Positions 55,982-63,851 of a DNA stretch of 64,000 nt are shown in pieces; within the stretch, counting starts at the first letter, position 1, and each line of letters opens with the position of its first letter. The translations under genes and the position numbers were made by a program. Under the pieces are notes generated by a model. That model was given only the letters and a program-made list of their open reading frames with translations. It searched no databases and was not told the DNA's origin. The DNA is from a virus, in IMG/VR virus record IMGVR_UViG_3300042898_001429, positions 1 through 64,000 of that record; one strand, 5' to 3'.

Positions 55982-56509
55982 TTATGCAGGCTTAGGAATT
56001 GCTCGCCATGCTGCTTCAAACTTTGCAGCATCTTTAGCCATCTCTGGAGAAAGTTCTACATGCAACCACTTGCCCCCAAAACTTCCAGCATTATCGTCCT
56101 TGGTAAATAATTTTACCCCTTTAGAATTTTCTCCTCTTGAGCACCTGAAGCCTCTTCCATAGCCAGGTTTCCCATCTTTGGCATCTTTGTCAAATGCGTA
56201 GTCGTGGATTTCTTCAATGCCAAGTTCTAACGTGTGTGCCAACAAGAAGTCCCACATAGCAACGCCAACCTTGCGGTCAGTGTAACCAAGGTCTATAGCG
56301 GCTCCAGTGGCATGAACAGACATCCACTTTTCCATTCCTGGGTCACCAATCTTCTTACCTTCGGTATGAGAATTTCGCATCAATCGGGCAACATAGATTC
56401 CCATATTGGTGGCTTTGTATCTCTTGGCACAAAGTTCGGCTAATTTTAAGGTTCCAGGCTGTGCCTTTTTTCCGTCAAAACTGGGGTAATAAGAGTATTT
56501 TCTGGTCAT
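55982..56509 (-). CDS. Endolysin: M15/VanY-like peptidase
   Basis: A 175-residue peptidoglycan hydrolase: SVHATGAAIDLGYT has the zinc His and Asp in a S-x-H-x-x-G-x-A-x-D pattern, and GGKWLHVELSPEM holds the final His (W-x-H). M15 enzymes are D,D-carboxy- or endopeptidases cutting peptide cross-links. It lacks a signal peptide and shows no wall-binding domain, so it needs a holin. This is a second M15 unit besides the one in the tape measure. Confidence 0.85.
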   Translation of the reverse strand: MTRKYSYYPSFDGKKAQPGTLKLAELCAKRYKATNMGIYVARLMRNSHTEGKKIGDPGMEKWMSVHATGAAIDLGYTDRKVGVAMWDFLLAHTLELGIEEIHDYAFDKDAKDGKPGYGRGFRCSRGENSKGVKLFTKDDNAGSFGGKWLHVELSPEMAKDAAKFEAAWRAIPKPA

Positions 56510-56527
56510 GGTTATATTTTACCTTAA

Positions 56528-56815
56528 TTATTCCGTTGGTTTTGGGTATCTGTCTTTTACTTCTTTGATAACGGCTTTCCAAGCATCAAACCCTTGATGA
56601 TAGAGGATGTCCCATTGGTCATTTGTAGACGGATAGGCAAGTTGGCGTTGTTCTATATACTCAGTTTTTTGTAACTCAAAAGAAGAAGAAGCCCATTCAA
56701 TTAGCAAAGCGTCTTTTTCTTCTTCTGTGTGCTCAAATATTTCACCATTAGTGATGTATGTCATACCTGAAATTTGTTGTTTTAATTCTTCTAAGATTTG
56801 TTCTTTACTTTTCAT
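56528..56815 (-). CDS. Tail-fibre assembly-like small protein
   Basis: A 95-residue acidic helical protein. The end, RQLAYPSTNDQWDILYHQGFDAWKAVIKEVKDRYPKPTE, is a pattern I know from small tail-fibre-adjacent proteins of many phages (YPS..QWD.LY..G...W...I..VK..YP). These may act as chaperones or as fibre components. It overlaps the fibre gene upstream by 4 bases. Confidence 0.75.
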   Translation of the reverse strand: MKSKEQILEELKQQISGMTYITNGEIFEHTEEEKDALLIEWASSSFELQKTEYIEQRQLAYPSTNDQWDILYHQGFDAWKAVIKEVKDRYPKPTE

Positions 56816-57744
56816 TTGTTGTACCCGTAAATAGTTATAGTTCCAGACATTGTTCCATTAGGAAAAGCGTTGGAAATACCCGAATAAAACCTAATACCAT
56901 CAAATGACGCTTCACTATCAATACGACCACTTACTTGCCTTACATTAAACCCGTCTGTGTTACCTGCATTAAACCTATTTTGTCTAAAACCGAGGAAAGA
57001 AGTTGGAAATCCAGAGACTTGAGGTCTATAAATATCCATGTAGGCATCAGCGCCCTGAAAAACATCGGACCAAATAACCCAACCTTCTTGTACCTGTCCT
57101 GCCGCCGATACTGTTACTGCACTACCGTTTGCGTAAGACCCTGACCATGCTAAAATTCCTTGTGCATAACTAAGAGAAGAGTTTGTTGTGCCACCAGACC
57201 TTAATGATGCACAAACTACACGACCAGCAAGACCCCCACTGGTTGTTTCAATAGAAACTCTATAGTTAGTAAACTGGCTTGTAAAAACATTGTCAAAGTT
57301 AACTGCTGTAACACCAACAAATTCAACCCTCTGTAATTTTGTTAGACCAGTATTAGTAGCCGAACCAGCAGTGGTGGCATAACCAGCAGTGGTTGCAGTA
57401 GTAGCCGAACCAGCGGTAGTGGCATTAGTGGCATTAGTGGCATTAGTGGCGCTACCAGCAGTGGTAGCGTACGTAGCAGTCCCAGCACTGCCAGCACTAC
57501 CAGCAGTAGTGGCATAAGCATTATCAGTCTGTACCCAAAAGACATTAGTCAGATTAGTGTCATCTGACGTTACTACTATCTGGTCACCAATAGTGGGGAC
57601 TATCCAAGGCGCTTTGCGCCCAATATAAGATAGGGCTACTTCTGAATCAATTCCTAAAATAGTAGGAATCTTGACACGGACTTCTCCTGTAGTGGCATTT
57701 GAGAAGGTAACAAGCGCCCTATGTATTGGGTGTGCGCTATGCAT
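56812..57744 (-). CDS. Tail fibre protein with Ala/Thr repeat shaft
   Basis: The 310-residue protein starts with a beta barrel-like tail-associated module (VTFSNATTGEVRVKIPTILGIDSEVALSYIG...), followed by a repetitive shaft of Ala, Thr, Gly, Asn and Ser (residues ~85-128, TAGSATNATNATNATTAGSA) and a beta-rich C-terminal domain. This is the architecture of tail fibres that bind the host surface. It overlaps the 44-residue protein upstream (TAATG). Confidence 0.8.
   Translation of the reverse strand: MHSAHPIHRALVTFSNATTGEVRVKIPTILGIDSEVALSYIGRKAPWIVPTIGDQIVVTSDDTNLTNVFWVQTDNAYATTAGSAGSAGTATYATTAGSATNATNATNATTAGSATTATTAGYATTAGSATNTGLTKLQRVEFVGVTAVNFDNVFTSQFTNYRVSIETTSGGLAGRVVCASLRSGGTTNSSLSYAQGILAWSGSYANGSAVTVSAAGQVQEGWVIWSDVFQGADAYMDIYRPQVSGFPTSFLGFRQNRFNAGNTDGFNVRQVSGRIDSEASFDGIRFYSGISNAFPNGTMSGTITIYGYNK
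57359..57510 (-). repeat. Degenerate Ala-Thr-Gly-Ser codon repeats in fibre gene
   Basis: The stretch consists of imperfect 9-base and 15-base units (such as GTGGCATTA three times in a row and multiple CCAGCAGTGGT copies). It codes for an Ala/Thr/Asn/Gly/Ser shaft. Such repeats can change length by slippage or recombination. Confidence 0.6.
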
Positions 57745-57878
57745 TATTCTTCTGAGATAGGGCTATCTGATGCATTTGACATCTTTTGCAATGCGGCTTT
57801 ATAAGCAATATTTTCAAGGGTAAGGCGCTTTACTTCTTCAAGTAGGCCATTGATAAGGTCATCAGTTTGTAGTTCCAT
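57744..57878 (-). CDS. 44-residue helical protein in fibre operon
   Basis: MELQTDDLINGLLEEVKRLTLENIAYKAALQKMSN forms one amphipathic helix, with an acidic end. AAGGAG precedes the ATG by 7 bases and the stop overlaps the fibre start (TAATG). The length and heptads suggest a small coiled coil that may trim or help fibre trimer assembly; the role is inferred from position. Confidence 0.65.
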   Translation of the reverse strand: MELQTDDLINGLLEEVKRLTLENIAYKAALQKMSNASDSPISEE

Positions 57879-57915
57879 TTAAGGCTCCTTTGTTATGTGG
57901 TGAGTGTAGCAGGTG

Positions 57916-58050
57916 TTATTCGGCTGGTCGTACCAGTGGTGCAGGTGGTTCTTCTTCGTGTTCCCACAGGATTAGTTCATCGCCAGCGACAGCCCACCCA
58001 TCCTCAAAACCAGCATCTTTTAGTAATTGGCAAACTTCTTCGTGGCTCAT
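57916..58050 (-). CDS. 44-residue acidic protein in fibre operon
   Basis: MSHEEVCQLLKDAGFEDGWAVAGDELILWEHEEEPPAPLVRP has the look of a short conserved phage protein found near tail-fibre genes. The ATG overlaps the preceding fibre stop (ATGA). It is small, acidic, with a WAV...LW core. Function unknown. Confidence 0.65.
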   Translation of the reverse strand: MSHEEVCQLLKDAGFEDGWAVAGDELILWEHEEEPPAPLVRPAE

Positions 58051-58631
58051 CCCGCAATCTCCATTAATGTAATTTGAGAAAGAATATTTGACTGCTGAAC
58101 AACAACTCCTGCTCCGCCTGCGTTATTTGCAAATACGGTTTTGTATGTTAAAGCAGAGGTGCTGGATGGGGAATCAAGATAGTTAGAAGAAATAGAAAAA
58201 TACATCTGCATTGCGGTATTTGTAAAACCAACATAAAGAATATTTTGTAAAATGTTTACACCATTTCTATGTATTTGCATCAAGATGCCGTTACCTGCAC
58301 TATCTGCGCTTTTCCAACTATTGGGATGACTTATCAAAATTAGAATTTTACTTGATGTTGATTTGGGGGTAATTGTTGCTGACAACCCTGTGTCTACATA
58401 AGTGCTTGAGTTGTTGGTTGTTGTAGTTGAATTTGTCCCAACTACGGTTTGCAACACAGTGCCGTTGGTTGGAGTGGTAGCCGAAATATACCGCCATGCT
58501 GTGCCATTCCAAACACCAAGCATGTCTGTGTCGGTTTCGTAAATCATTTGACCCTCATACGGGGCTGTAGGGCGACTTGAAGATAGACATACGCCAGGGC
58601 GTAACCCAGTTGAATTATTACTAATAGACAT
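58047..58631 (-). CDS. Tail fibre-associated protein
   Basis: A 194-residue protein. Its N-terminal module (SSRPTAPYEGQMIYETDTDMLGVWNGTAWRYIS) is shared with the protein at 58634-59341. It is the common phage-fibre module with a YE-x-DTD turn and NG-x-AW. The C-terminal part is a beta-rich domain ending LSQITLMEIAG. It is likely a fibre or baseplate-attached receptor-binding protein. Confidence 0.78.
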   Translation of the reverse strand: MSISNNSTGLRPGVCLSSSRPTAPYEGQMIYETDTDMLGVWNGTAWRYISATTPTNGTVLQTVVGTNSTTTTNNSSTYVDTGLSATITPKSTSSKILILISHPNSWKSADSAGNGILMQIHRNGVNILQNILYVGFTNTAMQMYFSISSNYLDSPSSTSALTYKTVFANNAGGAGVVVQQSNILSQITLMEIAG

Positions 58632-58633
58632 TA

Positions 58634-59341
58634 TTAACCAATCCTCACTGGTGTTATATATAAACGCCTATTCCAAAAATACGCTGTGGTTCCAGCATTA
58701 GAAACTGCGTATTGAAGTTTGATTGTTGAACCAGAAGCAAGAGAAGTTCTACGGATAGTGGCTACATGGTTCCCATTTATTTGCCCACCTCCATAAACTT
58801 GTGAATCTCCCAAATCCCAACCAAGCGATGTTGAATCTCCAGTCACCCAAATACGAGCATTGGTAGAAGTATTTGTTGTCTCGGCAATAAAATTATATGT
58901 GCAGTCCCAATCCCCTGCAAACGGAGTTACAAAAGACGGACCAACAGTTGAAAGGTCCGCAAAGGTTAATGATGTCGTAGTTTGGCGTGTACCAAAATAA
59001 TTATTAGGACCAACATAAGAGAAGTTTGGTGGACCACCAATAAATTCCCATTTGTATGCAGACGTAGAAGCAGAACGATAACGGAAACGCCACACTACAC
59101 CATTCGTTGAGTCAGCAACATAATCAATAATCTGACCATCAACAGGGCTAGAAGGAAGAGACGTTACGAGTGTTGATGTTCCTGGCATTACCCATGCTGA
59201 ACCGTTGTAGACAAGAACACGGTCAGTGTCTTTTTCGTACAACATTTGACCTTCAAAAGGTGATGCAGGTCGTGTAGCAGCCGAATCAACCACCCCTGGT
59301 TTGATTAGCGATGAACTACCGATTTGACTTGTGATAGGCAT
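58634..59341 (-). CDS. Tail fibre protein
   Basis: A 235-residue protein with the module SAATRPASPFEGQMLYEKDTDRVLVYNGSAWVMPG near the N-terminus, followed by TLVTSLPSSPVDGQIIDYVADSTNGVVWRFRYRS and a beta-sandwich-like C-terminal part. The start MPITSQIGSSSLIKPG parallels the start of the protein ending at 59499 (MPISSALGSSALLPAG), so they share an attachment peptide. It probably belongs to the receptor-binding assembly. Confidence 0.78.
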   Translation of the reverse strand: MPITSQIGSSSLIKPGVVDSAATRPASPFEGQMLYEKDTDRVLVYNGSAWVMPGTSTLVTSLPSSPVDGQIIDYVADSTNGVVWRFRYRSASTSAYKWEFIGGPPNFSYVGPNNYFGTRQTTTSLTFADLSTVGPSFVTPFAGDWDCTYNFIAETTNTSTNARIWVTGDSTSLGWDLGDSQVYGGGQINGNHVATIRRTSLASGSTIKLQYAVSNAGTTAYFWNRRLYITPVRIG

Positions 59342-59499
59342 TAGTTCCCCTCCCGTTCTTCTGCCGTGTTACCTTCAGCAACCCATATGAGATACGCCTG
59401 ATAGTCCGTGTTGGCAGGGTCGTTCGGAATCATCGCAGAATCAGAAATTCTAAAAATTGATTTATTTTTGCTATATGGGTTTGAAATAAGTTTATACAT
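59341..59499 (-). CDS. 52-residue small fibre-operon protein
   Basis: MYKLISNPYSKNKSIFRISDSAMIPNDPANTDYQAYLIWVAEGNTAEEREGN. The DPAN-x-D...Y..WxAEGNT segment is shared with the 72-residue protein at 61452-61670. Both follow fibre genes, so they may be accessory or chaperone-type small proteins of the fibres. It overlaps its neighbours by single bases. Confidence 0.65.
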   Translation of the reverse strand: MYKLISNPYSKNKSIFRISDSAMIPNDPANTDYQAYLIWVAEGNTAEEREGN

Positions 59500-60614
59500 T
59501 ACAATTCCGCCGATGCAGCCCAGTGTCCCCTAATACTGACCGCCACATAATTAGCCCCAACTCCGAAAAACATCATTCCTCCACTTGCACCAGCCCAATC
59601 GCCAGTCCAGTTGTAAGAAGAGTTTGTATCTCCTACGCCACTTCTGTTGTAGGTAAAATTATTAGCAACACCAGCAGTTGACCAAACATTTAAAGTGGGA
59701 GTTACTCTTTTGAGCACTTTAAACTGTATGTGAACAAGTGCATTGCCATACAAGTCGCTAACGGTTCCGACAAAAAGACTTCCAGGATTAGACGAAGCCC
59801 CAGGAGCAACATCGTAATTATAAGATTTTTCGTAGTACCGTTGGCACAGGGCTAGTTCTACACCGATAGGGCGTTGTTCAAACGGGGTTGGCTGGTAGTT
59901 CTGTTCCAACTGCACACCAGTCAAATAAAAAGTTGAGTTTGCAATGGTAGCCAAGTTGACCGAATCGCTAGTTGCGTAATGGTAAGAACTCAATGCCCCC
60001 CATGAATCCAAGTTAGTATTTCCAATACGGTCAGCGTGAGAACCAAGCGAGAAGGACATACTTAACCCAGCACCTGTTGCTTTTTCCCAAACACCACTGG
60101 ACACAGCCGTTGCCATATCTATCGTTATGGTTTTGTATTCCCAAGTGTTTGCCGAGTTGATTGTGTATGTTTTTAATAGGCTTCTAGTAGAAGCACCATT
60201 GGTAAACCAGATACTATATTTTCCTGCTGTTGACGACCTAACCCAAAAAGACAAAGAACATGTTTTCCCATAAAGGGCAGAAGCATTATATCCTTCTATA
60301 GTTTGATTAACGAATTGGTTTCCACCAGAAGAAAATGTTAAAGGCGTGGCACCGTTAGCCCATTTGTAAGCATTGGTAAATCCAGTTGGGACAACCGTTG
60401 TTTCATTGCTGACAGTTGGATTTGTACCTGCTGACCATGTGTAGTCTTGGGTTCTCCACCTATCTGCACCGTAATAGTATGTACCACCACCAGTACCAAA
60501 AGAAAACGAAGTACCCCGTTGTGCAACTTTCATATCTCCATTGGTGATTACATTACGAAATCCCAACCCCGCTGGGAGTAGCGCAGAAGAACCGAGAGCA
60601 GAAGAAATAGGCAT
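59499..60614 (-). CDS. Tail fibre protein with QRG/ADRW receptor-type domain
   Basis: A 371-residue protein. It starts MPISSALGSSALLPAG, then FRNVITNGDMKVAQRGTSFSF with a YGADRW turn, and ends with TGVQLEQNYQPTPFEQRPIGVELALCQRYYEKSY, a set of motifs common in fibre receptor domains. The same set recurs in the protein at 61672-62766. The ATG at 60614 overlaps the upstream stop (TAATG); a longer in-frame start has little support. It probably binds carbohydrates. Confidence 0.8.
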   Translation of the reverse strand: MPISSALGSSALLPAGLGFRNVITNGDMKVAQRGTSFSFGTGGGTYYYGADRWRTQDYTWSAGTNPTVSNETTVVPTGFTNAYKWANGATPLTFSSGGNQFVNQTIEGYNASALYGKTCSLSFWVRSSTAGKYSIWFTNGASTRSLLKTYTINSANTWEYKTITIDMATAVSSGVWEKATGAGLSMSFSLGSHADRIGNTNLDSWGALSSYHYATSDSVNLATIANSTFYLTGVQLEQNYQPTPFEQRPIGVELALCQRYYEKSYNYDVAPGASSNPGSLFVGTVSDLYGNALVHIQFKVLKRVTPTLNVWSTAGVANNFTYNRSGVGDTNSSYNWTGDWAGASGGMMFFGVGANYVAVSIRGHWAASAEL

Positions 60615-60964
60615 TAGGCTGTTTGTTTCGTCCATCCAACGACAGTCACATTGACCTTTGCGCCAGTATCTGATAATCCCTGAATAGTCTCTCCAGCATT
60701 CAGGACAATACCCGTATCCAAGATGATTGTGTCAAATCCAGCAATAGGAAGAAGAGAGACAAAACGATTAGCAAGAGTAGCGGCTGAACCAATCGCCAGA
60801 GAAAGAACACGGTCTTGGGTGTCTGTATTGCACATGATTACTTGCTTGACAATATACTGGTATCCAGAGGGAACTGTGGCAACAACAGTTGTAGTGGTTC
60901 CCAATTGAGTACTCGCCACACCTGAGTCATTTAGTCTTGCTTCGTTGCGGTCACCGACAGCCAT
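60614..60964 (-). CDS. Beta-rich fibre-attached module protein
   Basis: A 116-residue beta protein (VVATVPSGYQYIVKQVIMCNT ... VVLNAGETIQGLSDTGAKVNVTVVGW). The same fold and motif order (IKQ-hh-hxNT, then LDTGxxLNxG..I) occurs in the products at 60964-61452 and in the N-terminal part of the product at 62766-63851. It may be a small tail or baseplate decoration. Confidence 0.72.
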   Translation of the reverse strand: MAVGDRNEARLNDSGVASTQLGTTTTVVATVPSGYQYIVKQVIMCNTDTQDRVLSLAIGSAATLANRFVSLLPIAGFDTIILDTGIVLNAGETIQGLSDTGAKVNVTVVGWTKQTA

Positions 60965-61452
60965 TACATCATCTCCATTAACATTATTGCACCTGCTTGG
61001 TTATTAGACAAAAAGGCGTTAGGTCCTAGTTTTGCGGCGGTTATATTACTATCTGCAATTTTAGCAGTAGTTACAGCGGAATCCGCTAACCCTGAAACTA
61101 CCATACCGCCAGCGTTCTCTACGCCTGAGATGGTTACGTTAATAGTAGAACTAGCGCTAGACTTGGCTGAGATAAAATCACCCGAAGTCATTACCTGTGA
61201 TACATCCAATAATACTGTTTCATTAGCCGCTAATGACAAAGAGTTAAATAAACGGTTGGCTGTGCCAGCAGTTTGTGTAACGGGTACCAAAGAGATGCTA
61301 ATAGTGGCAGTTGCAGAAGCGCTTGTGTTGGTTACTACAAACTGTTTAATCATTGTTGTAGTGGTTTGGGCGGTAGGGCACGTATACAGGTTTGTCTCAG
61401 TGTTAGCCGTAAGGACGGCTGGTCCTGATAGTCGTTTTTCTGTAAAAGCCAT
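60964..61452 (-). CDS. Beta-rich module protein with alpha-helical tail
   Basis: A 162-residue protein with the recurrent module (YTCPTAQTTTTMIKQFVVTNTSA ... VLLDVSQVMTSGDFISAKSSASSTINVTISGVENAGG) followed by TTAKIADSNITAAKLGPNAF, a fibre shaft-type trimerisation signal. It should be a short fibre or a connector between fibres. Paralogous to both neighbours. Confidence 0.72.
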   Translation of the reverse strand: MAFTEKRLSGPAVLTANTETNLYTCPTAQTTTTMIKQFVVTNTSASATATISISLVPVTQTAGTANRLFNSLSLAANETVLLDVSQVMTSGDFISAKSSASSTINVTISGVENAGGMVVSGLADSAVTTAKIADSNITAAKLGPNAFLSNNQAGAIMLMEMM

Positions 61453-61670
61453 TACTGTTCCTCGCTCGCAAATCGTTCTTCATATGGTTCAGGCGTGTTG
61501 CCTTCTGCAAGCCACAACTCATACTCAACAAAATCAGCATTTGCAGGGTCGGGTGGAATAGAAGAAACTGTACCGTCATCGTTTATTCGTTCAATGTAAC
61601 GAGCAAGTGCTGGGATATTAGGTGGACACCACGGATACTGTGTCAAATCGCCTTCAATATATGTAGCCAT
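61452..61670 (-). CDS. Small fibre-operon protein
   Basis: A 72-residue protein (MATYIEGDLTQYPWCPPNIPALARYIERINDDGTVSSIPPDPANADFVEYELWLAEGNTPEPYEE...). The DPAN-x-D...W-x-AEGNTP segment is the one seen at 59341-59499. Short proteins with this ending accompany fibre genes in many phages. Function not established. Confidence 0.68.
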   Translation of the reverse strand: MATYIEGDLTQYPWCPPNIPALARYIERINDDGTVSSIPPDPANADFVEYELWLAEGNTPEPYEERFASEEQ

Positions 61671-61671
61671 T

Positions 61672-62766
61672 TTATAACTCCGCCGTTTGTGTTGAACTGA
61701 TAAAGAAACTTAAAGCATGGTACCCACCACTAGCAGCAGCAAACGCAAAATAAGCACCATCGTTGTGGGCAACATAATAAGCAGAAGACCCCGCAGACAA
61801 GTTGGCTGTTCCTGGAGTTCTCCACTGAACGCTAGATAAAGTTACAGTGGGGGCTGCTCTAAATGGCACACGCATGTTTTGTGCGCCGTAGTAATAGTTT
61901 GCTGGTGCATAACCAATAGCAACTGGCATTTCTTGGTACTGTCCGTAAGGGTAGTTCTGGTAGTACCTCATACATAAGTGTAGTTCTATGCCAATAGGTC
62001 GTTGTTCAAATGGTGTCACTTGTGAACCTGCCTCAATTTGCACACCTGTAATATCCACATAGTCATTAGTGCTGGCAGTACCAGTTGGACTAACAGTAAA
62101 AAACAAACCAGCCTGTGTAGTACCAGCAGGAACGGTTACATACAAAACAAAACGCTGCCAATTAGTTGTGGGAGTTACCTGTTGGGATAAAGGTTCAGTG
62201 TAACTAGTCCAACCACCTGACCAAATAACATCTCGTTCTGTACCTGTACCTACTCCCATACGGGCAAGAATAGTTGAACCAGTAAAGTTGCTACCAACCC
62301 TAGCGTAAAAAGAAACCACAACAGGCAAACCAGCAACTTTGCTGATGGCACTTGTTTCAAAAGATTGACTTAAATAAATAGGATTTGTTGCTGTGTTACC
62401 TGAGTTGCGTTGAAGCCTAATAGCATTTTGAAAACCACTCAATCCAGAAGCAATTTGTGATTGTGTAGAACCAGCAACAGCACGGTATGTAGCCCAACGG
62501 TCAGCCTGGTATGCAGCACTACTAGATGCGCTTTGTATTGCGACTGATGTTCCTCTTTGCCAAATATCAAATCCACCGTTTATTACTATATTACGGAACC
62601 CGCTTAATGGGATATCTGTACTTAGTTTTGCTTGAGTAACTGCATTAGCGGCGATATCGGCAGTGCCAACTGCTCCATCAGCAATATCTACAGTCTGAAT
62701 AGAGCCATCAACATAAGTTGATTCTCCAGTAGTACCTAATTGAGAGACTCTACGAATACCAGTCAT
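61672..62766 (-). CDS. Tail fibre protein with QRG/ADRW receptor-type domain (paralog)
   Basis: A 364-residue fibre protein. It begins with a shaft-type helix-turn (TVDIADGAVGTADIAANAVTQAKLSTD), followed by GFRNIVINGGFDIWQRGTSVAIQ, YQADRWATYR and the ending VQIEAGSQVTPFEQRPIGIELHLCMRYYQNY. The domain is paralogous to that at 59499-60614, with a different C-terminal tail. Diverging receptor domains next to each other suggest diversification of host range (inference). Confidence 0.8.
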   Translation of the reverse strand: MTGIRRVSQLGTTGESTYVDGSIQTVDIADGAVGTADIAANAVTQAKLSTDIPLSGFRNIVINGGFDIWQRGTSVAIQSASSSAAYQADRWATYRAVAGSTQSQIASGLSGFQNAIRLQRNSGNTATNPIYLSQSFETSAISKVAGLPVVVSFYARVGSNFTGSTILARMGVGTGTERDVIWSGGWTSYTEPLSQQVTPTTNWQRFVLYVTVPAGTTQAGLFFTVSPTGTASTNDYVDITGVQIEAGSQVTPFEQRPIGIELHLCMRYYQNYPYGQYQEMPVAIGYAPANYYYGAQNMRVPFRAAPTVTLSSVQWRTPGTANLSAGSSAYYVAHNDGAYFAFAAASGGYHALSFFISSTQTAEL

Positions 62767-63851
62767 TATGCGACCCTTGCTCCAGAAAAGTTATTGTATG
62801 TTAAGCCTGCGCTGTAAGTCCCCGTAGCAGGAACAGAAAACAAACATTTAACTGTATCCCCAACTGCCAATTTTGTAATTAAAGACACTTCAACATAATG
62901 GTCAATACCGCCACTTGCAGGATGAACACTACCAAAATATGTATTGGCATAAGAACCTGTCGTCACGATACAACCCCTCATAATTCCTGATGTTCCGATG
63001 CTGTAAGCGTTTGTGTGTGCAGTAAAACTATAAGTGCCTGCTTGACCCGCTGGAACAGTAAAAACACCACTTACTACATTGTTTGTATCGTCATATATCT
63101 CGGCGTTGTATGCAATTGTTGCCCCATTTGTTGCGGTACCGTTTCCCCCAGAAAGATAAACAAGAAAGTTAGGAACAGCACCAGTACTAATGTTTGATAC
63201 TGCTGTAGTGACAAATGCTGTCGTAGCGATTTGGGTATTGTTTGTAGTGGAGTTAGCAGTAGGTGCTAGTGGAACACCAGTCAGTGATACATTGCTTTTA
63301 ATTGCCGTGACGCCAGTATCAGAGATTGTTACATCTCCCGTTTCGGCAACAGCAGTAGGAACTCCCGATGAGTTGTAGACAATAACATTTCCAGCAGTAC
63401 TTGTCGCAAGTTTTGACAACTCAATCGCAGCCGATGCGTTGATGTCTGCATTGACAATTGCTCCATCAGCAATCTTGGCTGAAGTAATAGCATTGTCAGC
63501 AATGTAGGTAGCCGTAGATGCAAGAGGACCATCGTTAAGGACGCCTGAGACTGTCAGGTTGAGCGCCGAGCCTGTAGAAGCCAGCGCCCTGAGAATTTCA
63601 CCAGTTGTAACTACCTGAGACAAGTTAATAATCACCGTGTCGTTAGCCGCTACTGACGTACCACTAAATAGGGCATTCCCAGCAGAAGCCGCACCGATGT
63701 AGAAGGTAAAGGTAGCCGCAGTTCCTGTAATGTTCGTTACGACTAATTGTTTAATAATTGCCGAGTACCCAGTTGGAACTGTGTACAGCGCACTAGCCGC
63801 TGATGTTGTCAGCGTTGTAGGGGAAATGAAGCGTGTCTCTACGAATGGCAT
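62766..63851 (-). CDS. Tail fibre protein, shaft plus C1q-like end
   Basis: A 361-residue protein. The N-terminal part is the recurrent beta module (YTVPTGYSAIIKQLVVTNIT ... INLSQVVTTGEILRALASTGSALNLTVSGVLNDG), then a shaft (ITSAKIADGAIVNADINASAAIELSKL and TTNNTQIATTAFVTTAVSNIS) and a C-terminal domain with TFTVPAGQAGTYSFTAHTNA that recalls C1q/TNF-like folds. It is a long fibre with a folded tip likely to contact the host. Confidence 0.78.
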   Translation of the reverse strand: MPFVETRFISPTTLTTSAASALYTVPTGYSAIIKQLVVTNITGTAATFTFYIGAASAGNALFSGTSVAANDTVIINLSQVVTTGEILRALASTGSALNLTVSGVLNDGPLASTATYIADNAITSAKIADGAIVNADINASAAIELSKLATSTAGNVIVYNSSGVPTAVAETGDVTISDTGVTAIKSNVSLTGVPLAPTANSTTNNTQIATTAFVTTAVSNISTGAVPNFLVYLSGGNGTATNGATIAYNAEIYDDTNNVVSGVFTVPAGQAGTYSFTAHTNAYSIGTSGIMRGCIVTTGSYANTYFGSVHPASGGIDHYVEVSLITKLAVGDTVKCLFSVPATGTYSAGLTYNNFSGARVA

